Below are positions 9,047-18,038 of a DNA stretch of 64,000 nt, one piece after another. The notes beneath the pieces are model-generated. The model saw nothing but the letters and a program-made list of their open reading frames with translations, did not search any database and was not told the DNA's origin. The DNA lies in contig NZ_CP139976.1 in NCBI RefSeq assembly GCF_034424625.1, forward strand, positions 5,208,001 to 5,272,000, in the 5' to 3' direction. A program made the translations under genes and the position numbers. This DNA is from Janthinobacterium lividum. GTDB lineage: Bacteria > Pseudomonadota > Gammaproteobacteria > Burkholderiales > Burkholderiaceae_D. Every line of letters starts with the position of its first letter. The stretch's first letter is position 1.

Positions 9047-9952
9047 TTGAGCATTTCAAGCATGACAGGCTACGCGGTTGCCACCAGCGAAGGTGCTGCA
9101 GGCACACTGACAATTGAAATCAAGAGCGTCAACTCGCGCTTTCTCGACCTGCAATTCCGGATCAACGACGATCTGCGGGCCCTGGAGCCAGACTTGCGCG
9201 CCGCTGTCATGTCCGCCATCACGCGCGGCAAAGTCGAGGTACGCCTGAGCTTTGGCCGCAAGGCCGCGACGGCAGGCACGCAGGCCCTGAACCTGCCCCT
9301 GCTGGCCGAACTGGCGCGCCTGCAAAACGAAGTAGGCCAGCATTTTGTCTCCGCCCCCGTCATGACGGTGGCCGAACTGTTGCGCTGGCCTGGCATCATC
9401 GAAGAAGCGCAAGTAGGGCAGGAGTCCTTGCAGGCGGACGTGGGCGCGCTGACCAAGCGCACCGTGGCGGCCTTCGTCGACAGCCGCAAGCGCGAAGGCG
9501 CGGCGCTCGAAGCGGTGCTGGTGTCGCGCATCGAAGCGATGGAAGCCATCGTCAAGCGCATCACGCCATTGATACCGCAAGTGGTGGCGGCCTTCCAGCA
9601 AAAAGCCATCGAACGCATGCAGGATGCGCTGGGCCTGGCCAGCCAGGGCTCGAATTCGGCCCTGTCGCGCCAGGACGCCATGGAACGCATCCGTCAGGAA
9701 GTCATCCTGTACGGCATCCGCATCGACGTGTCGGAAGAACTGGCACGCCTGTCGGCGCACCTGGGCGAAACGCGCCACATCCTCACCAAGGGCGGGCAAG
9801 TAGGCAAGCGCCTCGACTTCATGATGCAGGAACTCAATCGCGAAGCCAATACGCTGGGCGCCAAGGCGTCCGTCAAGGAGCTGGCCGACGCCTCGATGGA
9901 CTTGAAGCTGCTGATCGAGCAGATGCGCGAACAAGTGCAGAACCTGGAGTAA
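9047..9952 (+). CDS. yicC: YicC-family endoribonuclease
   Basis: YicC proteins form an RNA-cleaving family linked to small-RNA turnover and stationary-phase survival. I place the start at TTG 9047 (LSISSMTGYA) because CGGGGA lies five bases upstream. The ATG at 9062 and a GTG at 9014 are alternatives; homologues also begin just before SMTGYA. About 301 aa. The N-terminal YicC domain (IEIKSVNSRFLDLQFR) and the C-terminal DUF1732 domain (RLDFMMQELNREANTLGAKA) are both complete. The 286 bp upstream contain no other gene. Confidence 0.9.
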   Translation: MSISSMTGYAVATSEGAAGTLTIEIKSVNSRFLDLQFRINDDLRALEPDLRAAVMSAITRGKVEVRLSFGRKAATAGTQALNLPLLAELARLQNEVGQHFVSAPVMTVAELLRWPGIIEEAQVGQESLQADVGALTKRTVAAFVDSRKREGAALEAVLVSRIEAMEAIVKRITPLIPQVVAAFQQKAIERMQDALGLASQGSNSALSRQDAMERIRQEVILYGIRIDVSEELARLSAHLGETRHILTKGGQVGKRLDFMMQELNREANTLGAKASVKELADASMDLKLLIEQMREQVQNLE

Positions 9953-9955
9953 GCC

Positions 9956-10279
9956 ATGACCACGCCACGCACAGGGACATTCGCCGCCTTGCTGGCGCTG
10001 CTGGCAGCCGGAGCGCAGGCGCAAACGGCGCAGTTGCCGTCGCCATATGCGATCGAAAGCTGCACGGCCGGCTGTTTTGCCCTCAAGGAGCGCGGCGCAT
10101 CCATCTACACGGGCGCCGATGCCGCCTCCTACCGCATCTGCTCGCGCAGCAGCCTGGGCGCGGAAGTGTCGGTCGACAGCACGGTCGTGCGCATCAGCAA
10201 CCGCGACTGTACAGATGTGAATGGCCGGGCCATCGTCCTGAACACGGGCGAAATCACGCTGGGACGGCTGCCCCGCTGA
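9956..10279 (+). CDS. Small exported hypothetical protein
   Basis: 107 aa starting three bases after yicC ends, so probably co-transcribed. A short signal peptide (LLALLAAGAQAQ, cleavage near residue 23) is followed by a mature part of about 84 residues with four cysteines (SCTAGCF, RICSRSS, RDCTD), which could form two periplasmic disulfides. The rest is polar and beta-prone. I do not recognise a family; expression is inferred only from the signal peptide and tight spacing. Confidence 0.6.
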   Translation: MTTPRTGTFAALLALLAAGAQAQTAQLPSPYAIESCTAGCFALKERGASIYTGADAASYRICSRSSLGAEVSVDSTVVRISNRDCTDVNGRAIVLNTGEITLGRLPR

Positions 10280-10417
10280 AACGCCCCGGCCAGCTTGATT
10301 TTTTACCATGTCGCCAGCGGGGGCTGGCCCGCCGCCTTGCCTCTTGGTAAAATACCGGATTGGGCGGCGCCCGTGCAAGCGCAAACGCCGCCATCACACG
10401 CATATGGAAAGATCCGC

Positions 10418-11056
10418 ATGAGCCACCCTACCGCCTTCTCCGGCAGCCTGTTCGTGGTCGCCGCGCCATCGGGCGCCGGCAAATCGACACTGGTCAATGC
10501 ATTGCTGGCGCAAGAGCCCGGCATCAAATTGTCGATCTCGACCACCACGCGCGCGCCCCGTCCGGGCGAGCAGCACGGCCGCGAGTACTATTTCACGACG
10601 GCGGAAGACTTTGTCGCGCGCGCCGACCAGGGCGAATTCCTGGAATGGGCGGAAGTCCATGGCAATTACTACGGCACCTCGCGCATCATGGTGGAACAGC
10701 AAATGGCCGCCGGCACCGACATCCTGCTGGAAATCGACTGGCAAGGCGCGCGCCAGGTGCGCAAGCAATTCCCCCGCGCGGCCGGCATTTTCATCCTGCC
10801 GCCATCGATCGATGCGCTGGAAGAACGCTTGAACAAGCGCGGCCAGGACGAGCCGCACGTGATCACGCGCCGCCTGCTGGCGGCTGGCGGCGAAATCGCA
10901 CACGCTCCCGAGTTCGAGTATGTTATTATCAATGAAGAGTTTACGGTCGCTTTGTCCGAACTGAGCGCGATCGTGAGAGCGGCCCGTTGCCGGTTTGCGC
11001 AACAAGCGGCCCGCAACGCATCGCTATTCGCCCAGCTGGGCCTGCACGCAGAGTAA
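10418..11056 (+). CDS. gmk: Guanylate kinase
   Basis: Converts GMP and ATP to GDP and ADP in guanine nucleotide synthesis. The start at 10418 ([16 protein letters not shown]) is preceded by GGAAAG; the longer open frame adds only non-conserved residues. The P-loop APSGAGKST, the GMP-binding [17 protein letters not shown] and [16 protein letters not shown] are all intact, at 212 aa. It precedes rpoZ and spoT, an order common in proteobacteria that puts GTP supply next to (p)ppGpp metabolism. Confidence 0.96.
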   Translation: MSHPTAFSGSLFVVAAPSGAGKSTLVNALLAQEPGIKLSISTTTRAPRPGEQHGREYYFTTAEDFVARADQGEFLEWAEVHGNYYGTSRIMVEQQMAAGTDILLEIDWQGARQVRKQFPRAAGIFILPPSIDALEERLNKRGQDEPHVITRRLLAAGGEIAHAPEFEYVIINEEFTVALSELSAIVRAARCRFAQQAARNASLFAQLGLHAE

Positions 11057-11115
11057 TTAGTCTGCACGCCAGTTCACACAGCGCCCCGCACCACGCATAA
11101 AATTTAGGAGTTACT

Positions 11116-11319
11116 ATGGCCCGTATCACAATCGAAGATTGCCTGAAGCAGATCCCTAACCGTTTTCAGCTGACCCTGGCTGCGACTTATCGCGCACGTC
11201 AGTTGTTGCAAGGCCACACCCCTAAGGTGGAAGCCAAGGACAAGCCTACCGTTGTCGCACTGCGTGAAATCGCTGCCGGTAAAGTCGGCATCGAAATGCT
11301 GAAAAAGGTCCCGATGTAG
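11116..11319 (+). CDS. rpoZ: RNA polymerase omega subunit
   Basis: The 67-aa omega subunit helps assemble the beta' subunit into RNA polymerase and forms part of the ppGpp-binding site in proteobacteria. [29 protein letters not shown] is the conserved N-terminal core. The start has a strong TTAGGAG ribosome site. It sits 59 bases after gmk and 81 before spoT, probably in one transcript. Confidence 0.96.
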   Translation: MARITIEDCLKQIPNRFQLTLAATYRARQLLQGHTPKVEAKDKPTVVALREIAAGKVGIEMLKKVPM

Positions 11320-11400
11320 TGGGAAGCCGCGTGCCGGAACAGTGCTGACCCCTGGTTCTACCGTATCCTTTATTCACACTGTGAAGCAACGCGACGTTTT

Positions 11401-13683
11401 ATGAGTCTGACCCCAGCCGACACGACTTCCGCAGCACTGCCGTCCCTGGCCTCTCGCCAGGCGGCAAAATCGCAGGGCGCTTCCGCGCCCGGCACCGGCA
11501 CGTCCGGCAGCAATACCCCCGCAGCACCGCCAGCGCCCGCCTTGGGCGTGGCCTCCGTTAGCCACCTGGCCGACAAGCTGGCCGAATACCTTTCCCCTGC
11601 CGACCTGAAAAAAGTCAAGGAAGCCTACCGCTTCTCCGACGAAATGCACCTGGGCCAGATGCGCCGCTCGGGCGAGCCGTATATCTCGCATCCGATCGCC
11701 GTCGCCGAAATCTGCGCCGACTGGAAGCTCGACGCGCAAGCCATCATGGCCGCCCTGCTGCATGACGTGATGGAAGACCAGGACGTCAAGAAGGATGAAT
11801 TGATCGAGCGCTTCGGCGCACCCGTGGCGCACCTGGTCGACGGCCTGTCGAAGCTGGAAAAGATCGAATTCCAGAGCCAGATCGAAGCGCAGGCGGAAAA
11901 CTTCCGCAAGATGCTGCTGGCCATGGCGTCCGACGTGCGCGTGATCCTCATCAAGCTGGCCGACCGCCTGCACAATATGCGCACGCTGGATTTCATGACG
12001 GCGGCAAAAAAGCGCCGCATCGCCAGCGAGACCATGGAAGTGTACGTGCCGATCGCGCACCGCCTCGGCCTGAACAATATTTACCACGAGCTGCAGGACC
12101 TGTCGTTCTCGCACCTGTACCCGATGCGCTACCGCACCCTGGCGAAAGCCGTCAAGGCGGCGCGCGGCAACCGGCGCGAAGTAGTCAACAAGATCATGGA
12201 AGCGGTGAAAAGCACCTTGTCCATGGCCGAACTCGAGGCCGACGTCACGGGCCGCGAAAAGACCCTGTACGACATCTATAAGAAGATGCGCAGCAAGCAT
12301 TTGTCGTTCTCGCAAGTGCTGGACGTGTACGGTTTCCGCGTGGTGGTCGGCAGCTTTGCCGACTGTTACGTGACCCTAGGCACCCTGCACAGCCTGTACA
12401 AGCCCATGCCGGGCAAGTTCAAGGATTACATCGCGATCCGCAAGCTGAACGGCTACCAGTCGCTGCACACGACCGTCATCGGTCCCTACGGCACGCCCGT
12501 CGAATTCCAGATCCGCACCCAGGAAATGCACCGCACGGCCGAATCCGGCGTAGCGGCGCACTGGCTGTACAAGAGCGGCGAATCGAACCCGTCCGATCTG
12601 CAGCAGCGCACGCATGCCTGGCTGCAATCCTTGCTCGACATCCAGCAGCAGACGGGCGACTCGGCCGAATTCCTCGAACACGTCAAGGTCGACCTGTTCC
12701 CCGATTCCGTCTACGTGTTTACACCGAAGTCGAAGATCATCGCCCTGCCGCGCGGCGCCACGGCCATCGACTTCGCCTACTCGATCCATACGGGCATCGG
12801 CGACCAGACCGTGGCCGTCAAGATCAACAACGAAACCTCGCCCCTGCGCACCGAGCTGCACAATGGCGACATTGTGGAAATTATCACCGATTCTTCGTCG
12901 CGCCCCAGCCCGACCTGGCTGTCATTCGTGCGCACCGGCAAGGCCCGTTCGGCCATCCGCCACCATTTGCGCACGATCAACCTGCCCGAATCGATCGCCC
13001 TGGGCCAGCAATTGCTGTCGCAGGCGCTGCACACCCTGAACATCGACGCCGACCTGCCGGCGCCATTGATCGAACGCCTGCTCAACGAATCGAGCGCCAA
13101 TTCCATGGACGAGCTGTACGCGGACATCGGCATCGGCAAGCGCATGGCCACCCTGGTGGCGCGCCATATCTTCGGCCTGATCGGCGGCGAAGCGGCAAGC
13201 ATGCCGGTGGAACACAATAGCGGCAGCGAGCTCGACCCCGTCACCATCTGCGGCAGCGAAGGCGTTTCAGTACAGCTGGCGCCATGCTGCCTACCGATCC
13301 CGGGCGACCAGATCATCGGCCAGCTGCGCCGCGACCAGGGGCTGCTGGTACACACGAGCGACTGCTCGCAAGCGAAGCGCCAGCGCGCCAAGGAACCGGA
13401 CCGCTGGATCGCCGTGCGCTGGGGAACCGAACTGAACCGTCGCTTCGACTGCCGCATCAAGGTGCTGATCAACAGCGAACGGGGCATCCTCGCCCGCGTG
13501 GCCGCCGAAATCGGCGAGTCCGACGCCAACATCATCTATGTCGGCATGGACGAAGACAAGGACAACGTCCTCGACCAGCTGCGCTTCACCGTGCAAGTCA
13601 AGGACAGGGTCCACCTGGCCGCCCTGCTGCGCAATGTGCGCCGGGTAGCCGGGGTCAACCGCATCCTGCGCGAACGTAACTAA
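11401..13683 (+). CDS. spoT: Bifunctional (p)ppGpp synthetase/hydrolase
   Basis: Makes and degrades the stringent-response alarmone (p)ppGpp. Domains of the 760-aa protein: an Ala/Pro-rich N-terminal leader of about 55 residues; an HD hydrolase (HDVMEDQD, near residue 120) with intact metal ligands; the RelA/SpoT synthetase with GKFKDYIAIRKLNGYQSLHTTV; a TGS domain (VYVFTPKSKIIALPRGATAIDFAYSIH); a zinc-finger/helical part; and a C-terminal ACT domain (NSERGILARVAAEIG). Both active sites look functional. The ATG has only a weak ribosome site. A REP-like palindrome follows the stop codon. Confidence 0.95.
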   Translation: MSLTPADTTSAALPSLASRQAAKSQGASAPGTGTSGSNTPAAPPAPALGVASVSHLADKLAEYLSPADLKKVKEAYRFSDEMHLGQMRRSGEPYISHPIAVAEICADWKLDAQAIMAALLHDVMEDQDVKKDELIERFGAPVAHLVDGLSKLEKIEFQSQIEAQAENFRKMLLAMASDVRVILIKLADRLHNMRTLDFMTAAKKRRIASETMEVYVPIAHRLGLNNIYHELQDLSFSHLYPMRYRTLAKAVKAARGNRREVVNKIMEAVKSTLSMAELEADVTGREKTLYDIYKKMRSKHLSFSQVLDVYGFRVVVGSFADCYVTLGTLHSLYKPMPGKFKDYIAIRKLNGYQSLHTTVIGPYGTPVEFQIRTQEMHRTAESGVAAHWLYKSGESNPSDLQQRTHAWLQSLLDIQQQTGDSAEFLEHVKVDLFPDSVYVFTPKSKIIALPRGATAIDFAYSIHTGIGDQTVAVKINNETSPLRTELHNGDIVEIITDSSSRPSPTWLSFVRTGKARSAIRHHLRTINLPESIALGQQLLSQALHTLNIDADLPAPLIERLLNESSANSMDELYADIGIGKRMATLVARHIFGLIGGEAASMPVEHNSGSELDPVTICGSEGVSVQLAPCCLPIPGDQIIGQLRRDQGLLVHTSDCSQAKRQRAKEPDRWIAVRWGTELNRRFDCRIKVLINSERGILARVAAEIGESDANIIYVGMDEDKDNVLDQLRFTVQVKDRVHLAALLRNVRRVAGVNRILRERN

Positions 13684-13700
13684 AACCCAAAGCGAAGACT

Positions 13701-13727
13701 GGGGTCGGACCCTCAGGGTCCGACCCC
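13701..13727. repeat. REP-like palindrome, copy 1
   Basis: GGGGTCGGACCC, loop TCA, GGGTCCGACCCC: a perfect 12-bp stem. Outer flanks also pair imperfectly (AAACCCAAAGCG on the left against CGCTTTACGGGTTT on the right), extending the structure to about 13682-13749. It sits between the ends of spoT and the RAYT relic. It can act as a transcription barrier and matches two further copies in this window. Confidence 0.8.
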
Positions 13728-13732
13728 GGCCC

Positions 13733-14374
13733 TTACGCTTTACGGGTTTGCAATTCCCTCACAAACTCGTCACTTCCCACCGCCCCATTGCCACGGCTGG
13801 CGGCACGTAAAGCCTGCAGCGCCGCTTCCTCATCGGCATGAAATAAAGCGGCATAGGCGTGCCGTCGCTCCCCCTGGTTTTTCCCCATGCTGAAATAAAG
13901 TGGATGTGGCCGGACCAAGGCATCGTCCTTCCCCTCGGCATTGCACCGATAGCTGGACCAGCGGTAATGCCCCGGATAGCGCACCATGCCGGCACGCACG
14001 GGATTGAGCTCAATATAACGCTGGCATACCAGCAGATAGGTCGTATCCTGCACGACACAGGACTTGTAGCGCCCATCCCATAGCGGTCCGGTACGGCGGC
14101 GGCGCCAGTTGATGTAGTGAGCGTACTCCTGCCCCAGGGCCTTCATCATGCGCGAGACAGCCCGGACACTATCCACGGAGAGCAGCAAATGCACATGATT
14201 CGTCATCAGCACATAAGCATGCAGCGCGCAGCCTTGCGTACGCGAGTGTCGTTGTAATTGTTGTCAATACCAAAGGAAATCGGCAGGCTCAAAGAAACAT
14301 GATTGCCTGTCCGCCCCACGCTGCACCACATGCAAGGGCATGCCCGGCATAAACAAACGCTGGATGCGGGCCAT
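13733..14374 (-). pseudogene. REP-associated tyrosine transposase (RAYT), nonsense-mutated
   Basis: RAYTs are single-domain HUH (Y1) transposases that mobilise REP palindromes. Read from the ATG at 14374, the frame gives MARIQRLFMPGMPLHVVQRGADRQ, then an in-frame TGA at 14264-14266 (codon 37). It continues without shift into HAYVLMTNHVHLLL (the HUH motif) and YIELNPVRAGMV, which carries the likely catalytic tyrosine. The downstream piece (from GTG 14212) is open to the end, about 213 codons in all. One nonsense codon therefore appears to have inactivated an otherwise complete gene, unless a shorter product is made. A REP-like palindrome lies beside its 3' end. Confidence 0.8.
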
Positions 14375-14442
14375 AAGACACTCCCATCGGGAAAAGCCCC
14401 AGCCTGACATGCCTGTCAGCGCCCGCCCTGCGCCACCGCAAA

Positions 14443-15009
14443 CTACCCCTCCCCCGGCGCCGGATACGTCACTTCCAGCAACTCCAGTTCCTGCTCGCCC
14501 AGCGGTGTGGTGAGGGTGATCACGTCGCCTTCGCGCGCCTTGGTGATAGTGCGGGCCATGGGCGAGATCCAGCTGATCTTGCCGTTCAGGGGGTCGAATT
14601 CATCGATGCCGACGATGGTGATCGTGTGCGTTTCGCCGTCGCTGGTGCGGTAAGTTACCGTGGCGCCGAAAAACACCTGGTCGTTGCCATGGTGCACGCT
14701 GGGGTCGACGATGGCGGCCAGGTCCATGCGCTTGGTCAGGAAGCGGATGCGGCGGTCGATTTCGCGCAGGCGCCGCTTGCCGTAGATATAGTCGCCATTT
14801 TCCGAACGGTCGCCATTCGACGCCGCCCAATGGACGATGCGCACCACTTCCGGACGGTCGACGTCGATCAGCTGCAGCAGCTCATCCTTGATGCGCTGGT
14901 AACCGGCCGGCGTGATGTAGTTCTTGGCGCCGGCGGGAATGGCCAGCGCCAGCGCGGCCGCTTCTTCATCGTCGTCGTTGTCGGATTCTTTTACAAAGGC
15001 TTTATTCAT
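14443..15009 (-). CDS. greB: Transcription elongation factor GreB
   Basis: Gre factors enter the RNA polymerase secondary channel and stimulate cleavage of backtracked RNA. The start at 15009 gives MNKAFVKESDNDDDEE; an upstream frame extension is unsupported. 188 aa: an acidic leader of about 30 residues, the N-terminal coiled coil (YITPAGYQRIKDELLQL...SENGDYIYGKRRLREIDRRI) with the acidic tip, and the C-terminal FKBP-like domain (WISPMARTITKAREGD). GDYIYGK rather than GreA-type ENAEYHAAK supports GreB. It is convergent with spoT. Confidence 0.93.
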   Translation of the reverse strand: MNKAFVKESDNDDDEEAAALALAIPAGAKNYITPAGYQRIKDELLQLIDVDRPEVVRIVHWAASNGDRSENGDYIYGKRRLREIDRRIRFLTKRMDLAAIVDPSVHHGNDQVFFGATVTYRTSDGETHTITIVGIDEFDPLNGKISWISPMARTITKAREGDVITLTTPLGEQELELLEVTYPAPGEG

Positions 15010-15124
15010 CTGCCTATTGTAGCCCCGCCAGGGACCCGCAGGCACACGGGATGCGGGGGCAGACGGGCTTTTTTGACGTATCATCGTGGCAATCGCGGCA
15101 AACCTGCGCCGCACACGGAGACGG

Positions 15125-15712
15125 ATGAAAAAATTCTACAGAGTCAGGCGCTGGCTGTTCGCGCCGCTGGTCTACCTGGCCGCCATCTTCCTGCTGATCG
15201 AGGAATGGCTGTGGGCGACGGGTGCGCGCATCATGCAGGTGGTGGCGCAATTTCCGCCCCTGCATGCACTGGAAGCGTGGATCAGGCGCCTGCCGCCGTA
15301 CTGGGCGCTGGCCATCTTCGTGCTGCCGGCCGTACTGCTGTTTCCCGTCAAGCTGCTGGCCCTGCTGGCGATCGCGCGCGGCCATGCGTTTTCCGGCATC
15401 GGCGTGATCGTCATCGCCAAGCTGGGTGGCGCGGCCGCCGTGGCCCGCCTGTACAGCCTGACGCGCCCCACTCTGCTGACCTTGCCGTGGTTTGCGCGCT
15501 GGCATGGCCTGTTCATGGAAACCAAGGACCGCTGGATCGCCCGCCTGCGCGCCACGCGTCCGTGGCGCAGGATCAGCCGCCTGTCGGCCACGCTGGGCCG
15601 CGCCCGCCGTGCCTGGTGGCAACGCTTGCGCAAGGGTACGCCAGGCCGGCATAATTCCCGTCCAGCCAGGGTGCTGCGCCGCTTCGCCGCCTTCTGGCGC
15701 GCGCGCCGCTGA
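15125..15712 (+). CDS. Hypothetical membrane protein with basic tail
   Basis: The start at 15125 is preceded by GGAGACGG. 195 aa with hydrophobic helices at about 8-30 (LFAPLVYLAAIFLLIEEWLW) and 58-110 (two segments). A strongly basic cytoplasmic tail follows, of about 85 residues rich in Arg and Trp. I do not recognise a function. Its stop overlaps the histidine-kinase ATG as TGATG, so the two are probably translated together. That coupling is the only hint that it might act with the signalling pair. Confidence 0.7.
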   Translation: MKKFYRVRRWLFAPLVYLAAIFLLIEEWLWATGARIMQVVAQFPPLHALEAWIRRLPPYWALAIFVLPAVLLFPVKLLALLAIARGHAFSGIGVIVIAKLGGAAAVARLYSLTRPTLLTLPWFARWHGLFMETKDRWIARLRATRPWRRISRLSATLGRARRAWWQRLRKGTPGRHNSRPARVLRRFAAFWRARR

Positions 15713-17238
15713 TGAAGAAAGACGACTCCATGCACGACACTCTCCAGCTGGCCCCCGCCATGCGCGCGGCGGCGCCGGAAATCTACCTGTACGACTCTGC
15801 CAGCTTGCAATTGCTCGATGCCAACGACGCCGCCTGCGACAACTTGCAGTACACGCGCCAGGAATTGCTGGCGATGACGCCGTTCACGCTGGCGCCGCAG
15901 CTGGACGCGCAGCACTTGGCCGCCGTGCTGGCGGCCCTGGACGACAGCATCGGCGCGCAAGCCCGGCTGCATGTACAGCAGCGCCGCCGCGATGGCAGCC
16001 TGTATTCGCTCAGCCTGCAACTGTCGCGCGCCAGCCGCCAGGGACGCGCCCTGCTCCTGGCCGAGGGCGAAGACTTGTACACGCCGCAGGCGACGGCCGC
16101 GGCCCTGGCGCAGGTGCAGTCGCGCTTCAACGCCATCGTCTCGAATACGCCTGGCCTCGTGTACCAGTTCTGCCTGCATGCGGATGGACGGGCATCCTTT
16201 GCCTACCTGAGCGACGGCTGCCAGGCCCTGCTGGGCCTGGGGCCGGCACAGCTGCATGCGCGTCCGGAACTGTTCTATCAATTGATCCTGGCCGACGACC
16301 GCGCCTCGTATCTGGAATCGATGCAGGCCTCAAAAAACGCCTTGTGGAGCTGGAACTGGGAAGGCCGCATCTGGATCGATGCCTGGAAAGACGTCAAATG
16401 GATCAACCTGCGCTCCACGCCGCGCGCGCTGGCCGACGGCACGGTGCAGTGGGAAGGCATCATGACGAATATCACGGAAAGCCGGCTGGAACAGATCGAA
16501 GTGCGCCAGTCGCGCGCCCGCCTGGCCGAACTGACTGCGCATATCGACAAGGTCAAGGAACACGAACGCACGCGCCTGGCGCGCGAACTGCACGATGACC
16601 TGGGCGGCAATTTGACGGCGATCAAGATGGCGCTGGCCATGCTGGCGCGCCGCCTGCCGCCGGACGACCCGCTGCTGCAGGAAAAGGCCGACTATGTCGA
16701 TGCCCTGGTCGACCGCAGCATCGACGCCGTGCACCGCATTTCGCTGGACTTGCGCCCCTCCATGCTGGACCTGGGCCTGGTCGCCGCGCTGGACTGGCAA
16801 GTGAAGGAATTCGCGCGCCAGGCCGGCATCGAATGCCAGTTCATATCGAACCGCCAGCACATCGAACTGGAGCTGGATCAGGCGACCAGCCTGTTCCGCA
16901 TCGCCCAGGAGGCGCTGACGAATATCGCCAAGCATGCGCAGGCGAGCAAGGTCAGCGTGCGCCTGGCCAGGCAGCGCCAGCATCTGCGCCTGACCATCGC
17001 CGACAACGGCGTCGGCATGCGCCTGTCCGATCGCGCCAAGCCGCAATCGTTCGGCATCCGCGGCATGGCCGAACGCGCCAGCGCGCTGGGCGGCACCCTG
17101 AGCCTGATGGATGGGCCCGATGGCGGCACCATCCTCAGCATAAAAATCCGGCTGACCACGCCACGAGAGGCGATAATAGCGGCTGCAGCCAGTGCGCCCG
17201 CGCACAGCGGGCCGCCACCAGAAGCGGCCAGTGGGTGA
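15712..17238 (+). CDS. PAS-domain sensor histidine kinase, NarL/DegS type
   Basis: 508-aa kinase that should phosphorylate the response regulator encoded next to it. Two PAS-like sensory regions (about 20-130 and 140-270) precede a HisKA_3 dimerisation domain with the phosphoacceptor in LARELHDDLGGNLTAIKM. A HATPase_c domain follows, with N-box FRIAQEALTNIAKHAQ and G-box DNGVGM. No transmembrane helix is evident, so it is probably a cytoplasmic sensor. The ATG overlaps the upstream stop; an internal ATG at 15730 is an alternative. Signal unknown. Confidence 0.9.
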   Translation: MKKDDSMHDTLQLAPAMRAAAPEIYLYDSASLQLLDANDAACDNLQYTRQELLAMTPFTLAPQLDAQHLAAVLAALDDSIGAQARLHVQQRRRDGSLYSLSLQLSRASRQGRALLLAEGEDLYTPQATAAALAQVQSRFNAIVSNTPGLVYQFCLHADGRASFAYLSDGCQALLGLGPAQLHARPELFYQLILADDRASYLESMQASKNALWSWNWEGRIWIDAWKDVKWINLRSTPRALADGTVQWEGIMTNITESRLEQIEVRQSRARLAELTAHIDKVKEHERTRLARELHDDLGGNLTAIKMALAMLARRLPPDDPLLQEKADYVDALVDRSIDAVHRISLDLRPSMLDLGLVAALDWQVKEFARQAGIECQFISNRQHIELELDQATSLFRIAQEALTNIAKHAQASKVSVRLARQRQHLRLTIADNGVGMRLSDRAKPQSFGIRGMAERASALGGTLSLMDGPDGGTILSIKIRLTTPREAIIAAAASAPAHSGPPPEAASG

Positions 17239-17261
17239 ATTAGATAGGAAACAACGCAGTC

Positions 17262-17909
17262 ATGAAAGAAAAAGCCACCATCCGGGTATTCATCGCCGAC
17301 GATCACGCGATCGTGCGCGAGGGCTTGAAGCAAATCCTCGCTGATACGAAGGACATCATCGTGGCCGGCGAGGCCGAAAATGGCCACGACGCCATCAAAC
17401 TGTTCCGCGGCTCGAAATGCCAGGTGTTGCTGCTCGACATCTCCCTGCCCGACCGCAGCGGCATCGAGGTGCTCAAGCAGATCAAGAAGGAAAAGCCGGA
17501 ACTGGCCGTGCTGATGCTTTCCATGCACCGCGAGGACCAGTACGCCATCCGTTCGCTCAAGGCGGGCGCAGCCGGCTACCTGACGAAACAGAGCGCGCCG
17601 CGCGAACTGGTCACGGCCATCCGCCAGGTGGCGCAGGGCTTGAAATACATCAGCGCATCGCTGGCGCAGGAACTGGCCAACACGGTGGGCGAAGACCACG
17701 AAACGGCCTTGCACGATACCCTGTCGGACCGCGAATACCAGACCCTGGTCATGATCGCCTCGGGCAAGGCCGTGGGCGCCATCGCCGAAGAGCTGAAATT
17801 GTCCGTGAAAACCGTCAGCGAATACCGCGCCCGCCTGCTGGTCAAGATGAAACTCAAGAACAGTGCCGAACTGACACATTACGCCATCCGCAACCAGCTG
17901 GTGGATTGA
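17262..17909 (+). CDS. LuxR/NarL-family response regulator
   Basis: 215-aa DNA-binding response regulator, the likely partner of the kinase 23 bases upstream. The receiver domain (about 4-125) has the acidic pair in FIADDHAIV, phospho-acceptor Asp in LLDISLPDRSG and conserved Lys in GYLTKQSAP. The C-terminal LuxR-type helix-turn-helix includes LSDREYQTLVMIASGKAVGAIAEELKLSVKTVSEYRARLLVKM. TAGGAAA precedes the ATG. Targets are unknown; the adjacent diguanylate cyclase is a plausible but unproven one. Confidence 0.93.
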   Translation: MKEKATIRVFIADDHAIVREGLKQILADTKDIIVAGEAENGHDAIKLFRGSKCQVLLLDISLPDRSGIEVLKQIKKEKPELAVLMLSMHREDQYAIRSLKAGAAGYLTKQSAPRELVTAIRQVAQGLKYISASLAQELANTVGEDHETALHDTLSDREYQTLVMIASGKAVGAIAEELKLSVKTVSEYRARLLVKMKLKNSAELTHYAIRNQLVD

Positions 17910-18038
17910 CGGCAAAGCGGCATGCATGCTGGCATCGGGCGAATTGACAGGACTTCTCCTTGCTTCTCGCACAATAAGTTCTTTGCCAACTCGCATATCA
18001 TGAGGATAATGAGAAATATCTAAAAAGGCTGTGCCTAC

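Noticed and set aside
9056..10384. 442-residue open frame antisense to yicC and its neighbour
   Set aside because: Covers two supported plus-strand genes; no recognisable protein features.
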